This document shows, piece by piece, positions 48,901 to 62,500 of a DNA stretch of 64,000 nucleotides (the first letter of the stretch is position 1; every line of letters starts with the position of its first letter). The position numbers and the translations under genes were made by a program. The notes under the pieces were generated by a model. The model was given only the letters and a program-made list of their open reading frames with translations, was not told where the DNA came from and searched no databases. This DNA is from Vitis vinifera (taxonomy: Eukaryota; Streptophyta; Magnoliopsida; Vitales; Vitaceae): assembly GCF_030704535.1 (NCBI RefSeq), contig NC_081823.1, positions 280,501 to 344,500 on the forward strand. Direction: 5' to 3'.

Positions 48901-51900
48901 ATATTTTGCATTAAGCTAGAGAGATGCTTTACCAGCAATCAAATCTTAGGTTTTAGGACAAAAAATAAAATTGCAGTCTTTAAAGGATAGCAGTAAACAT
49001 CTTGAAATTGGAATTGCCAAGTAAATTTTCAGTCATCAAAGGAAATTTATGTTAGAGCACAAAGATAGTACCTGTAACAGCATATAGTGCACATAATGCA
49101 TAAAAGTCAAGAGAACGATCCTGTAAATTAATAAAAATTACTTTAGAAAAAAAAATCAAATTGTTTAGAAATACAACTTTTATGACAAAACTGTACCCGA
49201 AAAGAGTTACTGCAGGCCTAGGATAACAATAAGATAAAGCTCAAATAACTTTTTTAAGCATCTTGCTCTGTACAAATTATTCATCAATCTCAACAATGTG
49301 CTTTCCAATAGATCAGACGTTCCCATGATCAATTATTAAGTTCCAGAGTCAAAGACAAACCAGGTGATGTATTGGAACAGCTGTCAAGGTTCCAAATCTG
49401 CCATTAATGCGTCCAACAATTTCATGAACCTGACTTGTAAGTTTTTGATCTGTAAAAATGGAGTGTAAAAAAAGAAAAAAAAAAAAAATCAATGCATCAT
49501 AACCTAGTAAATACAAATCATGTCCAATATGAAACAAAAAGCTAAGGAGACAATAGTTTTTCTGATAAAATGTCATGGCATCAATCCATTGGCCAAAAAC
49601 TGAACCTCATCCAAATTTCCCAACTCATAAATTAACTTATGCAAGTTGTTTCAGGAAACAACAAGTATATTTGGGTCTGGAAGCAATAGGATGTGAGGAA
49701 ATGAGATAGAATAACCTTAATTGCATAAATAATTGTTCTTTTAAGTAATTCAAGGGAAAATAAAGATGGAGATAATCGCATAGAAGAAACTACAACTATC
49801 TAAGATTTCAGAAATGAAAACTTTGCTAGTTATAACTGAAAGACCCACTCGACACTCAAAACATTCTTTCTTTTTCCTCCTAATAGTTTTGTGGAGTTTT
49901 TTTGAGAGGGGGGATTTATATTAATAGTTTTTTTTCTGTTATGATCTACCTATATTGACCTTGTACTAAATGGATGATCTTGTATCACCAACATGTTGTC
50001 ACAGACTTAGGCCTTTCCTAAGCTCATGTGCGACACTTAGACAACTCAAGCCACTTGATGTTGCTAAGTCAAGTCTTTCCCTAGTCTTAGCTTCCTATGC
50101 TAAGCAACGCTATGTGAATTGATAGCTAGGATGCATAACGAAGGCAGTACTTAAGAAAAAAAGCTTTGTATTGCACAAAAAAACTTTATAATGCTAGGAA
50201 GTTCTTAACTTGCTTGGTGCCATGCCCAAATGAAGCCACCTCCTATTTATAGGCAACCAAGGAACTCTCTAGAACTCACAAAGGTTCCTTACATCCTTGG
50301 TATTATCCAGAAACTCCTATACAAATCCTATGTACAAGTATTTACAAAAGACCTTTGGAACTCTGTAAATAGCTCCACACTCTCTCCTTGTATTTCACCT
50401 TTGTGTAGAGATGTGTAGACATCTCAAGGCTTTTCTAGAACCTTACACACTCCACTAGTAGACAAGTGTAGATTGCTCCAGAAGGTTCCAAAAGCTTTTT
50501 GCTCTCCTATATAAGCTAAAGGGAGAGTCATTTGAGCAAGTTGTGACAACATGCTTCAAATGTCAAAAGTGGTATCATGTCTATTCCCAATCCTATTTCT
50601 TAATAAGATGCATTCATCTTGTGAACCAATACTAAGAGGTACAACCTATTTCCATGTATTTCTTGAAAAAGTTTCCATTTCCGTGCTTACCAAGGTATAT
50701 GAGAATTTCACCACAAGAAGTTATCACAAAGGCAGAAATTATGCACCATCTCATGAGTTGCATATCTCACAAACTGAAACAAGTTGTTTGTGGTATGGGT
50801 TCTACATAACACATAGACCTCAAACCACAGAAACTACAGGTTCCCAATACCAAAGATGACATGTAAGAACTACAAATATCACTTTAGCAAGAGCAGATAA
50901 GAGGATATAATTCACAAACTGGCTATAATTTAACTAATAGGTTCCTTATTAAAAATAGAAAATTAAACAGCAGGTATGAGAAATACAATAGAAGTACCAT
51001 GGTGATAAATGGAAACAAGAATGGGTATATAAACAGCCCTATTCAATCCCATCTTAAAACTTGAATAACATCTATAATATGGCTTTGTATGCATCTAGGA
51101 TCAACTGTTTGGGACACTGGCAGATCTCGGAATGTTTTGATGTACAACTGATTACGGTTGAATGTGATGTTTTAAGGCATGACGGCCAAAGTCAAGCTTT
51201 GATGTTCATGCCTGAAAATCTTACTTCTGCTTTTGAGGTCTTATCATTAAACACCATATAAAGAACAATTCCATGTTAAGGAAGGAGCATACACTCGGGA
51301 ACGTCTGTTCTTGTAGGCACGGCAATTTGCAGCAAAACTACTTTCTGTTGCCACTCTGAGTTTTCCTCAAGAAACTTTTCAAATGCCAGTATCTTTTGAG
51401 GAATTCCTTTAATCATATCAAGGCGATCGACGCCTAACATCACCTGTCAAGTTGGAGAAATAATATTAAATAAATAAAACACAGAATAAGGATTGCAACC
51501 AAATACATTTATCATGCAAGTAGTCAATTGCTTGAGGCTTGAATTTAACCTCTAAAAAAAAAAAAAAAAGAGAGAGAGAGAGAAGAAAACACAACTCAGT
51601 TCACAAATATAAGCTTGAATCATATAAGTAGTGTTAGAAATTTGGAGAAATCAACAATCCAACTATCCTGATTGCCACCAGCTCCCTTTTGTGGTATTCA
51701 TGAATTGTTTACTCTGCAAAACTGCTATTTGGACCAAGCACCTGCCAGCTGTTTAAACCAGACTTTGGTTCACCAGACCGGACAGTTTCATTTCAAAATA
51801 TAGACCCACCTTTTGGTTTTATATCATCTGCTTGAGGCACTTGTACTGTTCTGAGCTTCCTCCTTCCTGAGCATCATATCCTTGTTTTGGGATTTTTCTT

Positions 51901-54900
51901 TCATCCAATCAGGCCATGCTGTTGCTCCTGCATGATCTTCATCCAAAGCCAAAGACTTCACTACTATGGTCCCTATTGTAGTTTTGACGCCCTTCTGTAG
52001 GAGCCATTGGAGGTAAATGGGAAAAGCAGGAAGGAGAAATAGAAGCATCCAGAAGAAGGAAGCATCTTACAAAAGGTAGAATAGTAAGGTTTCATGTGAG
52101 CTTGAAGATATATTGCTTGTGATTGGTTTACTTTCAAGTCATTCCTCACCATACTGATGAAAGCCAGTTTTCTGTGTATGTGTGTCTGCCATTCTAACAA
52201 AAGTAGAAACTTAATTGAGAAGAAACCTATGTTAACTGGTGTCTACATTGGAATACCAACAATTGAACTTTAACGAAAACAACACTAGCCCTTAGCAATG
52301 ACCTGATCAACCATAAGGGATCCTATCCAACAAGGTTATCCAGATGCAAATGCTTGCCACACACACCATATGTGGAAAAGAAAAAAGGAACTTGCAAGGG
52401 AAAAACAGTCTCAGAATTCTCTTGTAGGGTAGGTTGTAACCACCATAATAAGAAAGACCTAATTGAGAAGAAACCTTCTTTTAACTCATGTTCATTACAG
52501 TTTATCCTCAGCTTCAATTAAACAGCCCTACAAACCAAAACAAAGAAGAGATGAAGCAAATACAGGATTTTACCAATCATTAAAACTTTGGTTAATAAGA
52601 GGAGCCCAGGAAAACATGCCAGCAACCAGTAGGAATAAGAAGAAACCAACCACTCTTACTATCACCACTATAAAAAAAATAAAAATGAAAGGCTTTTTCA
52701 AAGAAGGCCCAACATACTTTCCCTCTAACCAAATTGCAACTTTTTCCTCATTATCCAACCAGATGAATTGTTGAACTCTTGAGCCAAACATAACTCATAA
52801 GGGCCTTCCATAAACCTATTGCAAAGAAGTTGACTCCACATTAGGATTCCACCCACCAAAGTCTTAGAAAGAATTAAGACAACATAAAATATTAGGCACC
52901 ATATTGGATCTCCATGAAACTTGCCCAAAAATTTATAGGATAAAATCTAGACCTCTAACTTGAAATCAAAGCATATCCACCTCACAAGGTGATATACAAA
53001 ATAATCCTCCTGTCTCCACATGAAATCCCTAAAAAGTCTGTCTACTTCCCCCATTAGCACTCGCCAAAATCATGATAAGGTATTAAAAAAAGAGCTACAC
53101 ATTAATCTTAAATAGTATAAGTCCACTACCCTTGTAATGATTGACACAAATGAGCAACTATGATATAACACACAATTCTTCAGAAGTATTCTAATGACTT
53201 AACCACAAAAATCTTGCATTGGTTCAGGGAATTTTCATCTAACAAGAATGGGGATAGAGAATATCTGAAAAGTAGGATCTTAGAAGAAATGGCCAACAAA
53301 TAAGTAAAAGAAGATGCTAGTACCTAGCCTTAATACACAAAGGCATGTTTCCCATCAAAATATGCAAATTAGTTTTCACAGTTCAAAATATGCATGCCAA
53401 AGCACTGAAATTGTAACTAGCAAGAGCTAAAAACCTGTTTTACTAATCAAATAACCAGATCAAAGCATACTACATATGCAGAAAGAAACAGAATTGCAGA
53501 GTTTCTCCAAGTATGCAAAAGCATACAAACTAAACCCATGGTCACTGTGCTGGATAAGTAAACCCAAGAATTGCAGACCTGATTAAAATAGTTGAATAAG
53601 TAAAAAAGACTGGTAGATTGACTAAGAGGGAAACTAGAAAACTAGAGCAGATTGTGAGGAATCTCTGCCCCTCTTGACGTTGGTGCAGGCACAATGCTTT
53701 GGAGTTTATTCCATTTGCTGTCTTGTTTTTTTTTATATATAAAAATAAAATGGACTAGAAGTATATTAAAATAAAAGAACATCATACAAAACAGAACCTA
53801 CCTTTCGCCCTGTAAATGTTCGCTTTAATTCATTAATGCGATCCTGAACTTGTGGAGCATCAAGTGCTCGAATGAATCTATGCGAATCTATGCCAATAGG
53901 AAACTGAAATTCAAGAACAAAAAGGACCCAAATAAACATAACGAGGTTGATTTTTGATTTCTTAATAATGTAATATATCCAACACTTGATATGATAACAA
54001 ATTAATTGATAACCAACAAATATCAAATGTTTTAGAAGGATCAAATGCATATAACAAGTTGTTAAATGAGCATTTAATTTAAACATACAGCAGCCACACG
54101 AGTCAGTCTTCCTTGATCCTCTACTCCTTCAGGTGTACCCTCAAGCCCAAGAATACGAGTACAAGCACTAACGAAATGCCTTGCATAATCGTAAGTATGG
54201 AAACTGGAAAACATAATTAAAATTATTGTGGCTTTGCAAGTATAGCACATATTCAAGTAGAATCAAACTTCTTTTACACAATGGAAAATAGATAGAAAAG
54301 AAATAATAAAGAATGTAAAACATATATAAAACACATATATTGCAAAAATTCACTATAAAGCAATAAACAACCAATTGTATGGAAATATGCAGTATAATAG
54401 AGCAAATATATAGCATTTGTCAGTATCAGATATATGTTAAACATTAAGTTTTGACATTTTGTAATGCATATCTTTATTATAGAAATCACAAAATGCTACC
54501 ATACCAAACTTTCAGGTTTTGTCACAACTCTAATCAATATGACATGTAGACAATGTTCCCATGTAATGTTGTTCCAGAATTCCCCCAACCTCTTTTTGGC
54601 ATGCCAGAACCCCCTAGCTCATTGAGAAACAATATTTGTGTCCAGGTGAATACAACAGGCCACATGAAAGCATTAAGAGCAAGAGTAAACAAAATATCTT
54701 GCACACAAACACAGAGAGAGAGATGTATAAAGCTTAGGCATATAGCTTGGTCTGAACAAGTAATTCTAGGCCAATGTTGTGGCAATACAAGATGTTATTC
54801 AATCTTTTCCAGTTTGCCTTTTCATAAGGCTGATGAAAAATTATCCAATATAGGCCATTTACTTAAGAAAGTATATATCAAGTTGAATACAAGACACATT

Positions 54901-56175
54901 TTCATGATGAATTAAGTACAAAGAGTTTCATGTTCTACAACCTTACTAGAAATGCAAATATAAATTGGCATTCAGTTATCATCAATCAGGTTAAGCAAGG
55001 CAAAACTTACCCAACTAAATCAGCTGCAAGAACCGAATGCAGCAGCTCAGATCGAGACGGAAGTGTCCTGTGGATTTCAGAAGAAGGAAATGGTGTGTGG
55101 AGAAACCAGCCAACTTTCATTTCACTGTTATATTTCTTCAGGCATTTTGGAAGAAACATGAGATGGTAATCATGGCACCAAACAACATCACCTTCTTCAT
55201 AATGTTTATTTACCACATCAGCAAACATTTGATTTGCCTTCTTATATGCGGCAAACTGAGACTGAAAGCTTCTAGTGGTGGCAAGTCGATCTTCTTGCGG
55301 AAGTCCAAGGTAATGGAAAAGAGGCCACAAAATGTTGTTGCAGTAGCCATTATAATATTGATGAACAATATCTTCATCAAGAAATACTGGGATACACATC
55401 TGCAATGGACAGAAATACTTCAGTGAGCCTAGGAAGTTGAACCGTTCTTGGTGAAGCTGTGGCACTAGTAATTGACTTCTTTTTTCTTTTGAAAACTAAA
55501 GAAATAAGGGACCATTGCATGACATATTAACAATTCCAGAGGAACGATGGACCTAGGACTTTTTCACCTTTTCAGCTAAAGCTTTGGTAAGTGCCCTCTG
55601 TCCAGCCTCATCAGGCACATTTACACCTGCCCATCCAATCCATCTTGCTTCAAACTCCTTTACACCTGTGAGACAGTCATAAAAAATGCTTTAGCCTTCT
55701 CTTTGCAATTGGAAATACCAAACCTACAAAATTGGAACTCAAACCCTTACATGGAAACAAAAATGTACTAATTAAGTGCATGAAGAATTAATTAGAAAAG
55801 CAGCTTACCCAGAAGAGCACTGACTAGACCCCCGGCACTTATCTCTAGGGACCATGATTCCTCACCTCTCCTAATTGCAGACACCGGCAGCCTGTTAGCC
55901 ACCACCAGAAGTCTCTGTCTGGCAGGCCTGGTCTCTTGTTTTTCACATTCCTCACTAAGCACTCCTCGGATTGCAGCTGTTTCTGAATGCTGTTCCACAT
56001 GGGAAGACCCCAAGTTATCACCTTCATGTTCCAAAACCTCTGTTCCCCTGTTTGTATCATTTGCCTCATTTGGATGAGATGCCCTGCTGCTCTTCCTTAA
56101 CTCTCTGTCCCTCAAGAGCCTCTCTACTCTGCTGGTGGGGACGCTGGAAATACCGTTGTACTTGTTCCCGGGCAT
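42966..56175 (-). CDS. TPS1: Trehalose-6-phosphate synthase, class I (TPS1)
   Basis: Makes trehalose-6-phosphate from UDP-glucose and glucose-6-phosphate, the sugar-status signal of plants. Exons 5' to 3': 56175-55809, 55665-55568, 55399-55011, 54203-54089, 53903-53802, 51443-51293, 49449-49361, 49120-49072, 48192-48092, 47508-47321, 46445-46328, 45098-44919, 44844-44722, 44638-44551, 44441-44311, 44227-44129 and 43361-42966. All join in phase to 927 aa (Arabidopsis TPS1 is of similar size). The N-terminal extension has L-R-D-R-E-L at about 21-26, as in class I inhibitory leaders. The GT20 domain follows ([28 protein letters not shown]), then a phosphatase-like domain without the D-x-D-x-T motif (G-F-N-V-T-L), typical of class I. 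The tail is Ser, Gly and Lys-rich and ends in a conserved block. The start at 56175 opens the family's M-P-G-N-K-Y-N. Confidence 0.97.
45370..45660. repeat. Degenerate dispersed repeat inside a TPS1 intron
   Basis: Contains GTAGATATTGTGTGCTC, later a GTTTTAAAATGCATTT-like block and a TATCCAATTTGAGTATCACA-like end. These appear in the same order as in a repeat frequent in dicot intergenic DNA (blocks TAGATATTG, TTTAAAAC, CCGATGTGGGAT). It lies between exons 11 and 12. The identification is by remembered pattern only. Confidence 0.4.
49996..50548 (-). mobile_element. Probable solo LTR in a TPS1 intron
   Basis: A 553-bp unit flanked by direct repeats ACATG (49991-49995 and 50549-50553). It starts TTGTCACAG and ends TTGTGACA on the plus strand, so the ends are short inverted repeats. 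Read on the minus strand it begins TGTCACAAC and ends TGTGACA plus one base, as an LTR should (TG...CA). A TATAAATAGG lies roughly 290 bp from its minus-strand start, where an LTR promoter would be. There is no internal retrotransposon sequence, so it is a solo LTR. It has the same orientation as TPS1 and sits between exons 6 and 7. Confidence 0.72.
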
Positions 56176-57617
56176 AAGGTCAAACTGCAATCCAACCTTC
56201 AAACACCGAGTTTACAGTTCCTGGGTTCCTCTGAGAGGAACAATTGTGTGTCCTACATTTTTTTCAAAGCAAATTAAACCATCAACTAGCATCATAAACC
56301 AGGCCAAGCTCCGAATAGTCCAATTTGGGAACTAAATTTCTCGGAAAATAATGACCTCATAGTTTTTAAGTGAAAAGTAGATAAACATTTCTACTATGGT
56401 TGAAATTTTTTACCAACATTCACACCAGAAGTCAAGTTGTCAGGACTTTCTACGCTCTGTTTGGTTCTTAAAAAAACTTGAGTTGAATGGAAAAGGAAAA
56501 TGACTAAAATTTTTACCGCACTTTTAACATTTATAATAATTTCAATTCCCTTTTTCTCAATCTCTCTGAGAACCATACAAAAGTCTAGTAAACAAATGAA
56601 AATGATAGCAAGCCAGGGACACATGGACAGCAGAGAGAAAGAGATAGCTGAAAAAAGGGATCCACAAAAATATACCAGGCAAGATTGGTCATTAGAAATC
56701 CAATATTCTAAAACCCCGCTTGTACAAACTTATATAAAAAGGTTCAGCAGTCACAGCAAATTCAAGATAGCAAGAGAATAAACAGAAACTGGAGGCTCTG
56801 GTTTCTCCAGTCCAAGATTCTAAAAAGGAGCTTCACACAGAAGAAAACACAAACACATTGTATGATAGAGAAAAGACTGAAACTTGGAGCAACATAAACG
56901 AATATTGCATTACCCACACAACCTCTCATGCTCCACCATCTCAAGAACCACCGAGAACAGCATCAAAAACTTGCTTCAGAAAACAGAGAAAAAAAAGGGA
57001 AGAAAACCAGACCCATGACCCTAGAAACCAAGAAAATGGCCAGACCTGCCTGCCTGCCTACACCCAAATGCCAGAAATGAATCTGGAAAGCAACTGGGTC
57101 GGTTAAAACTCAGCACAGAACCGTCAAAACCAATGATGATAGCGGGTGCGTGCAAGTTGCAAGCAAAATCTGGATGTTCAGAGTGGCAGTGAATCATCAT
57201 AGTGAGAGAAAAAGTAAGGGAGTATAACAATCCTCGTGTAAGCTTTTCAGGGCTACAAAAAGCCTAACAGCCATGCATGTAAAAACAAGAAAAATATTCC
57301 AAAAAATCACTGAAAAAGCTGCCCACTGAAGCACATAGCCACCCCGCCAGATATTCCCAGCACCATCCCAATTCACAAATGACCAAATTCTAACAAATAA
57401 ATAAATATAAACTGATGCATTACTTATTGACAATGGAGATTATGATCATTTAATAATACAGAAACTCTCAAACCTTTCTTCATACCCTTCACCTTCTGGC
57501 CTTCTTCCCTTTCTTTATTCCAACTTTTGTGCAAGTTAAGGAATTCTTTGTTCTTCAAGGAAATAGAACAGTCCCTTGTCACCAGAGAAAGCTCTCGAAT
57601 CCCAGTGCTCACAATCC

Positions 57618-57625
57618 TTTATATA
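57618..57625 (-). promoter_or_regulatory. Probable TATA box of TPS1
   Basis: TATATAAA on the minus strand, 1.4 kb upstream of the TPS1 start codon, with a more balanced, 5'UTR-like sequence beginning about 30 bp downstream. A 5'UTR intron would then join this leader to the acceptor at 56185-56186, nine bases upstream of the ATG. A 5'UTR intron is plausible for this gene, but the donor is not fixed. Confidence 0.45.
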
Positions 57626-59560
57626 GGGCAAAACTTTAAGCGGGAAGTTGCTTAGTCAGCAAAAAAAAAAAAAATTCTTGATTTTCCATGATATTTTCCA
57701 ACAGAAATTTGTTTCAATGATTTTTGTTATATATTCGGATGTTCAGATGTGGGTTATATAATTTTTCATAAAACCAGAAATATATATACATTCTATATTT
57801 ACTGAGAATTTGTTACCTGATTTTCAACAAAAGAGACCACGTACATGGAAGAGAAAAAAGACAGAATTCTTTTAGGTGACAAAATCAAAATAATAATTTA
57901 TTTTTAATTTCTAAATTGTTCTCCACATTATCTGATGTTCTTCATTTTTCCTGTCTGGCATATTTCTATATATGTTTTCCTCATCTCTTTATACATGTTT
58001 TCAAATAATTTTTCATGGTTATATTTTAGAGGATATTTCATTTTATATAAATTTAAGGTTAATAAATTTTTAATTACTTTATATGCTTATTTTTTAATTA
58101 CTAACTTCTCCACCTATTTATTTTTCACCCCTATATCTTTGTCCGTTTCATTTATTTTTGGGTTTTGAATTATCTTTTAAATTTTTATTCATATTGAAAA
58201 ATTTGAGGTTAGATGGAGATAAAGAGGTAGTGAGAAAAATAAAAAGAAAAAAAGGAAAAAAAAGAAAAAAAATAATGAATTTAAGGTTAATAGATTATTT
58301 TTATATTATTCGTTCCACTATTTTTTTTTTTATATATATATATATATATATATAAAAAGTGTAAATAATTAAAAAATATATCTATTTTAATTATATTTAA
58401 TATTTTAATATTTTTTTAGAATAAATCAGATATAATTATTTTTTTGGGTGTAGTCTACTCCCTATTCCAAATGGCTACAGGTATCATCCATGGATGGGAT
58501 CTCCACCTCCTGCCATTATTGAGTTATATATGACATATGATTTTAACATATTATAATAAATAATATAATATAATATTAAATATTTGACTCTTTATTTTAA
58601 CTTATTATATATTATATCATAATTATCATTAAAATAATTAAACTAATTTGAATTACAACCTTTTTAGGGGTGATTTTGATTAAAATGTTTTTATTATTGA
58701 TGTTTTCTTAGTGATGCTTTTATTAGACATGTTTTTTTTTTTAAGAATTGGTTTATATTTAGATATAAATTAAAAAAATGGTTCGATTGTAATTTTGATA
58801 ATATATTATATAATAAGAAAGTGATGTTTTGAAGAATCCTCATAATATTTCTATTTAACATATTTTAGAGAATCATTTATTAAATATTCTTTAAAAAATA
58901 CTATAAATGATTTTTCAACTTTTTTTGAAGTGTTTTTTAATTTTTTTTAATGTTATATTTGTCTTTAAAAACATTTATATATATATATATATATATTAAA
59001 AGCGTTTTCTAAAGGCATTTTCAATGTGCTCTAAGAATTGGAATTTTAAAAGTGATTCAAATCTAAAAAATAAATAGACGGGGAGATTCAAACCCAAAAT
59101 CTCTAAGCTAATTAGAACCCTTATATTATATTAAAGAAAAAAAATATTAAAATATCGAATCCAGACCTACTAGTGAAATATAGACCGTTATATAAGGATA
59201 CGTTATATAAGGATACAAATATAAGAAGTCAAAGTATAAATAAATAGAATCGACGTACACAAAACTAAGATGCAAATAAATGAAATAAAGATATAAAGTA
59301 AGAATACGTGGAACTAATAAATGAAATTTAAGTATAAAGTAATAAAACTTGTTGCACTTGTGATACTTGAGTGTAAAGAAATAAAACCTCTAGGATCGTA
59401 CAAATGAATGAGACTTTGATACAAATTAATAGGATTTAAATTGGACATGTGACATTATTTGATTGATGATGTGTTTTTTTTTATATATACTTTTGTGTCA
59501 TCAATGACATAGCTATACGTGACACCTTGTTTAATTGAGAGTTTGACGAAAAGATTTAAA
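57626..59560. other. AT-rich intergenic region upstream of TPS1
   Basis: Homopolymers, (TA)n tracts at about 58331-58355 and 58977-58996, and no gene. The direct repeat GTTATATAAGGATAC occurs twice near 59191-59216. Confidence 0.5.
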
Positions 59561-62500
59561 CTATTAGGTAATGGGTAGACGCCAAGGCACTAATGAGTTT
59601 TGTCCACCAAAGTTTGAATGGTCAATCAAAACAATCATCTTTCACACAAAAGCAGCAATGCGTGATGATGGTCCACATTCCATCCTTCAAACAGTAGAGA
59701 GTGCAAATACGATGGAATTTAAAAAGAAGAGCATATCTGCATGTAGTTTTTAACGTAAGACACAACAATAGCAGCAAGAGTCATTGGTGCCCTACTTCGC
59801 TGATTCCATCATCAAGTTTTTTGACCCAAACCCAAAGAAAAATAGCATCAACCCCATGCCCATGGCTCAGTGGGGAGCTAAGTGCTCCTCTTGGATGGCA
59901 CCCAACTTCACCCACAATCACCGTTTCTGGAAAAACAATGCCCTATCAGCATTGCTTATTTTCCAGTAACAGGCAAACCCACGTTCAAAATCAGTCATTT
60001 TCATCACATCCACCATGAAAGCATGTTCAATTAGGGCACCCAGGAGCAGGCCAACTGCCCTGTTGGAGGGGTTCTCTTTATTAATCCCTTTACAAGGAAT
60101 TGGATAATATCGATGTCATTGTTATGAACTTTTGGTATCCATTTTGCAAGTTGGGATAAAGTTGGTGTCCTTGTGCTTAGGGGGGCTGGACAATGACTTG
60201 CCCTAGGACAAGAGGACCAAAACTTTCCTCCTTGAATTAGTACTTGCTACCCCCACTTTCTCTAGATCTCATAGATTCACACATTGAATAGAGTTCAAGC
60301 TAGTGTGTGGTATGAAACTTTGTTAGAAATGAAATTAATGGTAAGGTTACCAAATTGTTGGAAGTAGAAGGCGCTTTCATTTTTCTCCTAAAATTTGATC
60401 TATTTTTGCATTATTTCTAGGAAAAAAAACTCTAAAAAGTCGCCAACAAAGTAAGTTGAAGAATGGGTGTTTATAATTGATTGGACCGCATCAAACACTA
60501 AGGAATCACCAATTTTGCTTGGGACCAGGCGCAGGACCACGGCACATTTACTAGTATGTGGTTTTGAAGCTCATCATATGCAGATAGGCTGCACAAGGAA
60601 GCATCTCCCCATTAGAAATCAAAAGGCAATACCTATGATTATCTTATTTGCAGGGAATGAATGTTATTCCTTACTTGATTTTTAGGCCAAATGATGCCTA
60701 TAACAGCACAAAAGAATGGAAAATCATGCCCAAGCTGGGCAACTATATGCGTGAAGGCAAAAGAAAAGGACTTTGTAAGAGTAATTTCCCACACTAGAGA
60801 GATATGGGGTGCTCACCTTCAGTGACTTGTTCAGGAGGGGTTGAATTTGTGACCTTCAACAATGCAAACTAAGCCACAGAAATTTGAACGGGGAAAGATA
60901 CTATCATACAAGCCTCTGCTCTTTGCGCACAAGCAAAAAAATTGGGAAGAATATGACAAAAGAAACTGCAGCAAAGGTGATGAAATGGACTAATAAGCCA
61001 AAGGTAATGCCACAAAAAGACCAGAAATTGACAGAAAAGAATAGTATTCTAGCTTGTTCTTTTCTCTGCTAAGCATATATTCGGAAAATCTAGAGTAAGC
61101 AGTTTGTGAAGACTATGTGGTAGCCAGTGAGTTTTGAGTAAAGGCAAGAGGATAAAGCATGGCACCCTTTTCACCGTACGCTATAAATTTGTCGTAGACA
61201 CAGAGCAAGGATTGGTATCCAGGCAGATACTTAAGAGAGTTAATTCACAAGGCCTTTTTTTGGAGGAAACCCTTTAGGCTTTACAGAGGAAACTTCATAT
61301 TTTGCATGTGCACATACGCAAAATTTACTCTTTAAGTAATCAATTTTCATAGATAAAGTAGACCAGAAAAAATAGGAAATATGAGATTTTTAATGTGAAA
61401 TTCAAGCAGCACAAGCACATTTCTAGGACCCCAGTGACAAGTTTTTCTTCAGAAATGAAATTATACGAGAGAAGCGATGGTGAATCTAATGATAGAACAC
61501 AACAAAAATGCACCTCAATGTGTCACCAATTCGCCAGACCATGTGCTCACACGTCCTATGAACATTGAAGTTTCAAAAATGAAGACTCACATGGAAAAAG
61601 CCACATTGCATTCTACAGGACAACAGGACAAGGGCAGAAGTACTAGACAAGAAAATGCAGGCAACTAGTCTGCTCTAATGTCACCTAGTGCAAAAATGCT
61701 TAACATACATCACGGGTTCTATGGTTTTAACAAGTTTCATCTCCACTTTTAACGTCTTACCGATAATCCTAATTTCAGGATAAACAATAGGGATAGAGTA
61801 AACAATCATTCAGCAGCATAAGAACTAAGTCAGCAAACAGGTATGATTTTGTTCCACCAATGTTTTTAGACCCTTTTTTCGGTGCTATCCAATGCTGCAT
61901 CCTTCCAGCTGGCTCTCTAGTAATCAAGATGGGGACTTGAGTGAAGAGTTTATTGATTTGTGTTGGGAATTTGTCGCAAATTCCTTTCTATCTGAGGATT
62001 CCCTTTTGTGCAGATTCTTTTTGTCTCAAATGGGGCCATCACATTAAAAAAAAAAAAAAAAATGTTGTCCCTTGACTGTATTTTCATACCAAAATGTGGA
62101 AGTGATGAGAATTCAAGAAGGGATTCTTGCAGCCATTGAAACTGTGAACTCCCATACAAGTAAAAGCAACCAAGAAAGGAGATCTTGGAGATTCCGACTG
62201 TCTTCTTGATTCCATCAACTAATAGCATATGCTGCTACTAATTCTCACTATCATAATCCATTTTGCCTCCTCAAAGAACCCGTATCTCCAACTTAGCCTC
62301 TAGCTTGAGGAAACTGCACTAGAGCTTCTCCTTAAGAGTTTGAAGCCTCTAAATGTTGGTGGGTGTATGGTTACACTGCTTAAACCTAGAGGCTTGTTCG
62401 ATACCTAACCAAACAGTTCATACTTTAGAAGATGAACCCAAGTTTAGGTTTCAAACCCGACGACAAAGACTCAAAAACCTGTTCACCTCAATCATTGCTT

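Noticed and set aside
59784-59969. Plus-strand frame with a mildly protein-like reading; opposite strand also partly open
   Set aside because: I could not match either strand to a family or find flanking exons, so it is described only under the region note.
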